This document shows positions 37,278 through 46,600 of a stretch of DNA of 64,000 nt, in pieces. Under the pieces are notes generated by a model, which searched no databases, was not told the DNA's origin, and worked only from the letters and a program-made list of their open reading frames with translations. A program made the translations under genes and the position numbers. Numbering within the stretch: the first letter of the stretch is position 1; each line of letters begins with the position of its first letter. The stretch is from Rhea pennata (Eukaryota > Chordata > Aves > Rheiformes > Rheidae), in the NCBI RefSeq assembly GCF_028389875.1, contig NC_084674.1:14169501-14233500 (forward strand). The letters are read 5' to 3'.

Positions 37278-39420
37278 CGCCGCGCAGCGCAGACGCTCCA
37301 GCTGCCGCCCTGCTGCACCCGCTTTCCGCTTCGGTGGAGCAACTCTGCCGATTCCCACGGCCACCCGCGGCCGCGCCGTCGCCTCCGCCGCCTCCCACCC
37401 TTGGCAGACGTGGCGCCGCGCGGGGCGTGCAGCACAGCGGCCCCGGGGACGGGCGCAAATGGCATCCGCCAAGGGCCAGGCACGGCCACTTGCTGAGAAC
37501 GTGAGACATCCTGGACTTAAAAATAAGGGCAAGCGGCAGCGCCTCGGTTGCAGCCGCGAGGCTTCAGCTCACAACTCGTTAATCACTTGAAGGCGCCCTG
37601 TGACCTGGAGACATTTGAGCAGCAAGAGTGAAAGGCGCTGAATAAAGCCGGCGCATTGCTACTGCTTTCGTGAAAGCTTCTCCAAGAACCTCATAAATTA
37701 ACTGCAGAGGCGGACGAGGCCAGGCCGGCACAGGCAGCGCGAGCGCGGTGCTGCCGAGCTCCGGCGCGCCGCTCGCACGGCCCGCAGCGCCGGATCTCCG
37801 GAAGAGAAGCGGGAATGAGCTGCTACCCAACGCCCGGCTGCTCCTGGCAGCGCTGCAGCGGCGAGGCGAGCCCAAAGGCGCAGGGCCGCCCGGCGCGACA
37901 GCCCTGCCGACCCCCCGCCAGCGCCGCTCACCCACACCGGGTCACCCGGAGAAGACGCAGGGGCTGAACTCAGGCGCGTGCACCAATATTTTTCAAGTCC
38001 CCACATAAGGTACTGCAGCAGCAACACACGGCGCAGCGCAGGGAACCACGAAACCTGCAATTATCTGCAAAAACTAATTAACCCCCCCCCAGACCCCGAA
38101 ACAGGCTCAGACTGTTACCAGGGAGAGCAGGAGGCTCTCCACGCGCGCTGGCGTTGCTCGCACCGCGGGGACGGCGGGGCTCCGCAGCCGGCGAGGGGCC
38201 AGCCCGCACGCCCTGCGGCGCGCCGCGAGGCCCAAAGGATTTTTCCTAATGCAAAGTCACGTCTGCGCGCTCACCGAACAGACACGTCGCACCGCCAGCG
38301 TCGGGGCTGCCCCGCACCCCCGCAAGCCGAGGCGACCGCCCCACGGCCCGTGTTTCGCGCACGCTCCCCGGGCCCGAAGCGGGCCGTTTCCGACCAACAG
38401 GCCAACGGGCTTTAAACTCGGAAGAGAGAAAAGTCGAGAAGCACATCTAGGCACGCTTCAGTTTTTTTGAGGAGCTGATGAAGCAGAAACACCAACCAAT
38501 TTTAAGATGGCCCTGCAGAAGCAGCAGGCTCTGATGGGCCTCCGCAGCAGGGACGGAGCGGCCCCTGCATCGGGGAAACCACACAAGTAACCCGTTTCTC
38601 TGGCACGCCTCCTCCTCCTCCTCCTCCTCCGCAGGATCGCCAGCTCCCACGGAAATAATCTCGACGCCAACGGGTGGCCCGGCTGGCGCTGCGATTTCGC
38701 AGAGGCGCGCTTCGCAGCGTGATCTTTCGGATGCCCGTCACAGCACGGTTATAAATTAAAACCTGTTAATATTTAAAGCTGGTTGCCCATCGGCCAGCCA
38801 ACTATCAGCCTGAACGCAGCCTCTGGAGGGCTGGAAGTCGGAAACGTGCCCTTTCGCCCTCATTTATTTATAGATGGCAGAAACGAGATCGTTATTTCTG
38901 GAGCGCCGCTTCGCAAAACGTGCCTCTCTGACCCACTTGTGCTAGAGCGAGGCAGCTCCCAGTGGCGAGCCCGGGCCGCCCCGGCCCCACGGGCCCCCCA
39001 CGCCGCGGCGAGCGCCCCGGCGAGCCGGCGCTGTTAGTCGCTGGCCAGCCAGCCGGGCCAAACGGCAGCGGAAAAAGCACAGCCGGAGACGCCGGCCTAA
39101 AAATTCCTGCCGTGCCCTTCGCTCTCCCAGCGCGCGCCCCATCCCCGCACGCGTGCACGTACCAGCGGATGCAGCGCGCGTCCGATGTCGCGAGGGCGTC
39201 GGGGCTCGGCGCTCCCGCGCAGCGCCGAGGCCGGGCGAGCGCTGGGGAGGCGGCTGCGGGGGGCCGGGGCGCGCTCGGGCCCGGCCCCCCCGGCTTTGCG
39301 CTGGGAGCGTGCGGGCACCCCCGAGGCCCGCACCGCCGGCGCGCTCGCGGCGCAGCAGCCTGCTCCATCACGATGCCGGTAATCGCCAATTAACAGCGCC
39401 GAGCAGCAACGCCGCTCTCC
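37278..39420. promoter_or_regulatory. CpG-rich region between ABHD6 and DNASE1L3
   Basis: CpG-dense blocks lie at about 37,280-37,500, 37,700-37,970, 38,130-38,420 and 38,900-39,400, with AT-rich gaps between. No coding exon is recognised on either strand. It includes a (CCT)n tract at about 38,608-38,630. The region probably contributes to the regulation of one or both divergent genes. Its transcripts are unknown. Confidence 0.45.
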
Positions 39421-39439
39421 CCTCCCCCCCCTTTTTTTT

Positions 39440-39500
39440 GAATTATAATGCAAATTAATTATACTGATTTTAAATATTTTTCCTAATTTTTACTTGCATT
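39440..39500. promoter_or_regulatory. AT-rich block with octamer and homeodomain motifs inside a CpG island
   Basis: A sharply AT-rich block of about 60 bases sits between CpG-dense DNA. It holds a perfect POU octamer ATGCAAAT at 39,448-39,455 that runs straight into TTAATTA (39,455-39,461), a homeodomain core. Factor binding is inferred from motif only. Confidence 0.4.
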
Positions 39501-39509
39501 TCTGGCCGG

Positions 39510-39790
39510 CCTTTCCCCCTCCCCGCTTCCGCGCCCCCACCCCTCCCCCGCCGCCGCCGCCCGGAGCGGGTCACGCGCGCCCCCGCCCGCGCGTGGGCCC
39601 CGCCCGGCCCCGCGGCCCCCCCGCGCCCCCCGGCCCCGCCGCCGCTCACCGAGCCGCGCCGCGCCGGCCCCGCCGCGCCCGCCCTCCGCGCCGCTGCCGG
39701 CCGCGCTCCGCGGGGGCGCAGCCGAGCGCGCCGCCTGCGCGCGGGCGCGGCGCGGCTCTGCGCGGGCGCGGCGCGGCTGCGCCCGGCCTG
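39510..39790 (-). promoter_or_regulatory. ABHD6: Candidate distal ABHD6 promoter and non-coding first exon
   Basis: This is the most CpG-dense spot between the two genes, with several GC boxes (CCCCGCCC type). On the minus strand a strong donor, CTCG|GTGAGC, ends a possible exon at 39,650, and its 5' end could lie near 39,780. Splicing from here to the acceptor at 35,628 or 35,615 would give a 5' UTR joined to the start codon. This is inference; no transcript evidence is available. Confidence 0.35.
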
Positions 39791-40240
39791 CGGGGGAGGG
39801 GGGAAGGGGATGCAACACGGGTGCGAGGGGGGTGCACTGGAGCTGCAGGGGGACGCCGGGGCTGCGAGGGGAGACGCGAGAGGATACAGCGCGGTGCGAG
39901 GGGGTTACGCTGGGGCTGGGGGGGCAGGAGAGGGGGCTGCAACGAGGATACAGCAGATGGAGAAGGGGGGATGCAAGAGAGATGCAACAGGGACACACGA
40001 CGGATACAGCGGGAGACACAGCGCAGCTGCAGCCGGGGTCCGGGGGATGCAGCTGGGTGCCGAAGGGGCTGCGCCACAGCCCCAGCAGGGGTGTAAGGGA
40101 GTGACGTGATGCAGATGCGATGGGGAAACAGCAAGGATGCAAAGGGGCCTGCAACGGGGACGTAAGAGGATAGCTGGGGGGATGAAACGCAGCTGCAACA
40201 GGGATGTAAGGGGGGGGGGCAGCACTCCACCCCCCCCACA
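39791..40240. repeat. G-rich degenerate tandem repeat
   Basis: About 450 bases of strongly G-skewed plus-strand sequence are built from loosely repeated pieces such as GGGGATGCAACA, GGATACAGC and GAGCTGCAGGGGGA. Units are too diverged to give a fixed period by eye (about 20-35). It begins where the candidate ABHD6 exon 1 ends. The skew suggests G-quadruplex or R-loop potential. Confidence 0.6.
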
Positions 40241-42400
40241 GGCGCTGCGCAGCCCCCCTTGCGCCGGGCCCGGGGCATTTTGCCAAGTTAGGGCAAAGGG
40301 GTCCATCCCTTCCCCCTGGCTGTGGGAAGCGGCTGTGCCCACCAGCGAGCACAGACCACCCCCACATTTCCCATGGAAAGAGCCTAAAGGCTGAAATCAG
40401 AGCACCCTGCCAAGGCGTTCACGCTGCACGAGGATTCACCTGAAGCCTGCCGTTTGGGCTGCAAGCCTCTTTCCTCCCCTCTCTTCGCAGTGCGGGACAT
40501 TATTTGCTAGCTGCATGTCAACCTGCATTTAAAAGCTGCTTTATTTTTAAAAAAAAAAAAACAGTCAAGCCAAATCCCTTTGCTATAAAAAAACTTATTT
40601 TCCTTCTCCCTGAGTTATATAGGAGCTTGGGATTCACCTTGAAAATATGCCCAAAAGTAGGGGGGAAAATTATTAAATTGGAAATAAGATCAGCAAGTAA
40701 ATACAAGTAAACTGAGTCAAATCCTCACTACATCTGTGATTTGAGGAAAGCAAGTCTCTTTGGTCTGGCTGGCGCAAAGAGCTGAGAGAACTGGTGGAAA
40801 GGGCTTTGCAGGGCAGAGTTCGCTGTGATAACCAAAAGCTTCTGATAATGTGGGAGGGAGGGAGCCGTTAAACCAGGCACGGGCGAGTTGAAGCAGCCGC
40901 AGCCTCGCTACGCTGCCGACTCAAGAAAGTGTCACTAGCTCAAACACTTGACCCAGTTAAGCCAAGGCCCAGCTCTGTGCGAACGTTTTTGGCCTCGTTT
41001 AAAGAGACTTCCCATGAACTTCGGCTCGCCAAAGATAAGCTGCGCCGAGGGTGCAGCAAACGGGTGTGTCAGGTGGCTCACAAGGCTTCAAACACCATTT
41101 GCAATCGCACTTGTTTGTTCAGCTTCCCCACGACAAGCCGAGCTGCGGACAGCCTGGTTCGTTTAAGTCCCGCTGTAAGGACGCCGCGGGACGTGGCGCG
41201 GCGGAGGGCGCGAGCGGTCGGTACTCGCCTGCTGCCCGGGCAGCCCCTCCAGCAGCCCCCGGGCCCCGCGCCGCCGCGCTGGGGCGCCCGCCACCCGCAC
41301 GGCCCCTGGGAGACCCGAACTGGGGGCCCACGGCTGTAATAACCCGCCCCGGTTATTTCATTTGGCCCCTCGGTACCGGGGCGCCGCTCGTCCCGCAGAG
41401 CTTCAGCAGCCGGCGAGGACGAGGCACCTCCGTGCCGTCCCGGCGTCCGGTGGTGTTTCGTGCTCAGACGCCAGGTATTCCCTCCTCCAGCCACAAATTC
41501 CTCATCCCTCCCACCAGCCCCGGGAGCCGTGCTTCCTCCCAGCACAGCCATGCAGCTTTGGTGCTGGGAACAGCAGTGGGACCGACTTACTTATGGTCCA
41601 GTTAGAAAAAAAAAAAAGCATGTTTTTAAATCAGAGCAGCTGCGTGATTTCAGCTGACAAAGTCAGAGTTGGCTGTCCCATATCCATCGCATTTTCGTAA
41701 GGGTACAATAATAATTCTGGTGAATGAATCACCGTGCCGGCGGGACCCGGCCCATCCGTTCCCGGCGGCGCCGGGGGGGCGGCGGGCGCCCCGCCAGCAT
41801 CGCCACCTTGGCGGCACCCGCCGCTGGGGACCCGCGCGGGGCCAGGGTGCCCCAGGCAGGGTAACGCTTTAATCGCACCGCAGCCACCAAAACTTGCCCT
41901 GCGGGGCAGGGGCGAATAATACTTTATAAATTGCACTCAAAGGCAATGCATATATCGCGTGCATTTTAATTACATGTTTAGCTGCTAACAACAGGGGTGT
42001 TCATACACAGTGCAAAAACCGCTCATTCGGTCCCCACAGCGTCCTTACGGACTGGCAACCTCGAAGCCTGCTCTGTTTGGCACGTACTGAAGGCCTTGGC
42101 AGCCGCGGCTTCGCTTCGGATTATCCCGTTCTCTCCTAAACCTCAGTTAAATGGCCTCATTCAAGAAACGCACCGGAACACGGAGAGGCGTTTCCCCCGG
42201 ACTGCTCTAGCTGTCAGGCCTCCTTCCGACCGCTGCTTCAGCAGCGCCGAGGCTTTGAGTTTGAAAAGGGAAACCCCGCCAGAAGATGGTACCAGCGAAG
42301 GAATTACTCCTGGTAGCAATCTCTTCAGTGGAACAAGTGCCTTAACGAGCAGTAAATAAAGATGGAGCACCGGCCGAAGCTCTTCCGACCCCGAACGAGC
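40241..42400. other. Non-coding spacer between ABHD6 and DNASE1L3
   Basis: No exon is recognised. AT-rich sequence near 40,500-40,740 contains a run of 13 A. A CpG-rich patch lies at about 41,180-41,450 and another near 41,740-41,860. The stretch is probably flanking or regulatory DNA. Confidence 0.5.
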
Positions 42401-43492
42401 GCCCGTGACCCTGCGCACGGCCTGTTTTTGCCCTTACCTTGGTTTCCAGAGGAGCACGCGCGGACGGGTTTTATTGTTAGCCTGGCATTAAGGCGCTTCC
42501 CGCGTGTCCATATTTGGTCTACAGCCCGATGTTGAACTTTAGCAACCCGGGGCGGCTCGAGCGCCTCGTCACCCATTAACCGGGAACTCCAGGAGACAGC
42601 GCCGACGCGCCGGCCGCGGGCGCCCGCGCAGCCCAAAGGTCGTCGCGTTTCCCCAGGCTGGTGCGCTTTTGTGCGCTTCGGGGCCGGTTCTTCCTGCTGT
42701 CCCAAAGACTTCCTACGAGGGCAGCGGACGCCCTCCGCGGCCGTCGCCCGGGTAAAACCACAGAGCCCGGGCGCGGGGACGCGCTCCCCGTCCGGCCCGC
42801 GGCGCGGCGGAGGGCTGCGCGGTGCTTTCCGGGGCGCCGAGGTAGCGTTTCCCATGCCAGCGTATCTCTGGGGGCGGCAGAGCTGAGCAGAAGCGTGGGC
42901 AGAGGAAAGGGGCAAAAAAGATAAAAATGAAAGGAGAAGACCCCGTAGCTACCCACGGGGCGCCCACGCACTACAGCTGGTGGCCTAGAAGCCTCCCCAC
43001 ACCTCGTTTGAAGCAAGGCTGTTTGCTGGCTCGGAAGACCTCCTAGACCGTTTGCCGTGTTCGCCTTTCCCGGCAGCGCCTGTCCCTCCGAATATGTCTG
43101 TGTGTCTGTACATACGAGTATTTCCCTGCCCCGCACGGTCACGGGCCCCGGGAAAGGCAGGAGCGAGCCGCAGCGGGCGCTGGGGGTCGCCGGCGAGGTC
43201 GCCGCCTCCGTGGGGCCTCGCCAGCCCCGGCGCCGCCGGGCTCCCCCCTCGCCGGCGCGGCCCCTCGGGGCCGAAGCGCCGCGAGCCCCTCGGGGCGGAG
43301 GCGCGAGCTCCCGCCGCCTCTCCGCACGGAAAGATGGAAGGGAGGGAAAAGGAGGAAACCAGCAATTCCTGTTTGCTCGTTCCTGAGCGACTCGGCTCAG
43401 CTCGCGCTCTGAGCCGGCGGCGGGACGGACGCACGGACGCCCGCGCGCGCCCGCGGACCGGTGGGCGGCTCAGCCTGCCCCAGGCCTGCACG
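42400..43492 (+). promoter_or_regulatory. DNASE1L3: CpG island upstream of DNASE1L3
   Basis: CpG-dense sequence covers about 42,560-42,860 and 43,130-43,480, up to the DNASE1L3 start codon. The promoter and 5' UTR probably lie here. I see no TATA box at a sensible distance. The reading frame of DNASE1L3 stays open upstream through in-frame ATGs at 43,334 and 43,052, but that upstream sequence is Arg/Pro/Ala-rich and lacks a signal peptide, so I treat it as UTR or promoter. Confidence 0.5.
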
Positions 43493-43624
43493 ATGCTGCT
43501 CGTCGTGGTGCTTTCGCTCGTCTGCTTCAACGCATCTCTGAGCCTGAAAATCTGCTCCTTCAACGTGAAGTCTTTTGGAGAAGCAAAAATAGCCAGGCAA
43601 GAAGTCATCGATGCCGTGGTGAAG
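43493..43624 (+). CDS. DNASE1L3: DNASE1L3 exon 1 (signal peptide)
   Basis: 132 coding nt, residues 1-44, from the start codon to AVVK. It encodes the signal peptide and the first strand of the DNase fold ([13 protein letters not shown]). The donor is AAG|GTACGT in phase 0. Confidence 0.94.
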
Positions 43625-46600
43625 GTACGTCTACAGGAGAGGGAAACTGCGCTTTTCAAGGGCTTCTTAGCGCCTTATAACGTTGTGGTTCATTTGTCTT
43701 TACACAGGCAAATTTCAAGTTAAAGAATGACTAAACATTGAAAATTATCTTTTACTGCTAATGCAAAAATCGGTCTGTCATTGAGTAGCACGTTTGCAGC
43801 TATTTTAGCCTGCGTGAGAATACAACATAAACAACATTTGCTGTTTCCTTTGGAAATTTAGTTTAGGAAAGAATGAAAAACTTTGTGCGCAGTGAAAAGC
43901 AGCTTTCACTCTGAATCCACAGAGCCTTATTTTGTGATGCACTATTTGCTTTGCTTATGCACTAATTGTTCTGAAATATCCTCTAATTAGATGAATTCTC
44001 TGGATAGTGGTGAGTATCACATTAGGGTGTGATACAGAATTGAAAAGTTTATTGTATTACTGTATTATTACATTATTATACAGAATTGCTAGTTTATTTA
44101 AAGAAAACTCACCAACACACTTCCTCCGAAGCATCTGAAAGATAACTTCATTTTTAAAGTGAAATGATCACGTTTTGGAGTTAGGGCTTGAAAGCCTCAC
44201 CGGGGATGCCTCCGTATCCGAAGCCTTAGTGTCAGCAGCATGGCTCTGCGCACCAGACCCCAGCAGAAAAGGCAGCCACCACTTATTTTTGTTTCATTTC
44301 TTTCGTCGCACTCGACTGGACAAGAAGGGATTTTTGTTTTTGTTGTAAAGATACCAGCTCTGCATTTCTGGACTTCCCTCCTATACTGACAGGACCATTT
44401 GGAATGTAAACTAAATTACGGGCAATATATGCGGTTTCCGCAGTTTCAGGAGAAGCCTAACAGCGAGTGGCCATGTCCAGGCACCTTGGCACAACGGCAG
44501 TTCACATCACCTTCAGCTTCCCTGCTTTGGGGCAACGGGGGCGTTTTTTCCCACAAATGACACCCTCAAAATTTGACGAGGGACAAAACCTGTGGCAGAA
44601 ACAAGCCCCTGAGCATCCTGCACGCAGAGCAGCTGTGGCGGTCAGCGAGGAGAGCCGGCTCGGAGCAGCTCGGCACGGCACGGCTCAGCTCGGGAGGAAA
44701 GATAAAATCCTGTCTGCGAGTCTGCAGGGAGGGAAGCAGAACCCGACCGGCTGCAGGAGGAAACGAGAGACTTCAACGGAGGCTGCAGATGCCTCTTCCC
44801 CTGCAAACTTCCTTCTCCTGGGCAAGTGCAGAAGTTTGCAAGCAAAACCCAAACCGCGCAGCTCCCGGGCTCCCTCTCCCACTTCCCGCTCCAGCTTGGC
44901 GGGCGGCTCAGAAAGGAGAAGGCCTCTGCCGGGGCCGCGGCCACCCCGGTGGCCCTTCCCCTCCCGCGCAAGGCGAGCTGGCCCACTGCACGCGCCCGAC
45001 GTGCGCTGCACTTCTCCCTTCGCACAAACAGCCGCAGCTTCCTAACGTGTTTCTAATCCTCCAAAATAATACACTGAGCACAGACTTGCTTTTTGCTCTT
45101 TCCCGTTGCAGGTCATTTCCCGCTGTGATATCATGTTACTGATGGAAATAAAGGAAAACAACAACAGAATATGCCCCCTTCTGATGGAGAGGCTTAACAG
45201 GTGAGGGGGATGCTCCACACGCCTGGATTAACGCAAGCGTGGGCTGCAAGGCGCAGGCACCCACAGGCAGAAACTGGAGCCTGGCTGGGCTGGGAACGAT
45301 TTTCCTCGCTGCCCAGATCCCACCTCTGATGATGGTCTGCACTAGCTATTTCCTCAGAAGGTGAGGAAGGTGAAGAAAAATATTTCAGTAGGCAGATATT
45401 GGGAGAGCTGAACAGAGGCAGAGCCCAGGCCCGTGATCTCTTCAGCCCCACTTACCAGCAGGATCAGCCCTGGGACCAGAAGATCTGAGTCCGGGTGTGT
45501 CTACCCCAGCAACCAGGAGAAGACCAGACTCTCTGGCAGCTCTCAGGAGCCCACGGCTAAGCTAGCTCCAGAGCAGTGTAGCAAACGTATTTTCAAAATC
45601 AGTATAATTAATTATTAATTACAGAATGGCCAAGGCTGCGACAGGCACAGAGGGTGCAGAATACAAGGGAAAGCAGTGAAGAATATACCCCAAACGCAAC
45701 ACATCCTTAGAGGACTTTTTGTCTCTATAGCCTGCCTCTGAAACCCAGCAGTCATACGCTTCTGCAGAGCCGCTCATATAAGACTCGTTAGCAATTAACT
45801 CCTCCTCAGCCCTTTATAAACACAAAAATAAACTAATAGACACCATTTTCTTTCCAGATGGTCAAAAGGGCCAAAAGAAGAATACAGCTACGTGGTTAGC
45901 AAAAGACTGGGAAGAAAGACCTACAAGGAGCAGTATGCATTCCTCTATAGGTAGGCGAGCGCTGGCACGGCACCGGGAGCCCCAGCCACGGCCGTGCCCC
46001 ACAGCGAAGGCCACCTCACCTGGCCCCCGCCCTGGCCAAGCTCCGTCACTGCAGCAGAGCCAGTGGTTAACTCGGCATTTCGCACCTCGTAGCCTGCTCG
46101 AGGTGGTCTTCACCAAGAACGGGCAAGGTGCAATTTGCTGTGGGATATTCGCTGGACTATTTACAGACTGACATGTTGCAGGCAAAATCTGGTGTCAGTG
46201 AAGCAAATCTACCAGTATCCTGATCTCCAGCCTGGGGATGAAGATGCCTTTTCCAGAGAGCCCTTTGTCGTCTGGTTTCTCTCCCCCAAAACTGGTGAGA
46301 TGCTTTCAAAAATGAGCCCCTCTTCTACGGGCAGGTCCCACCGAGCAGCACAGTGCAGCACGCAGCCCCACATGGTAGAACGAGCTGCCCCACAGCCACC
46401 AGCGCATCTGCTCTCTGCTCCATAACACTGTGCCAACGTGCTCCAAGCTGCCGGCATGGCCGTAGGAGCAGCTATCGCCGTGATTTCAGAAAGTGGCTTG
46501 CTTTGCACTAGTGCAGCATGTTATCATTTAATCAGCAGCAGAGCAGTTAACGTGGGAAGCGGTGCCGCTGCACAGCCAACATCCTCTGTTGTGCTGCCAA

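Noticed and set aside
37087-37590. Plus-strand frame encoding repeats rich in Ala, Cys, Met and Gly.
   Set aside because: The amino-acid repeats only mirror the DNA minisatellite and have no start context or splice signals.
39483-40367. Minus-strand open frame of 294 codons with repeated Ser/Pro/Cys/Leu pattern.
   Set aside because: It is produced by reading the G-rich degenerate repeat and CpG island; no homology recognised.
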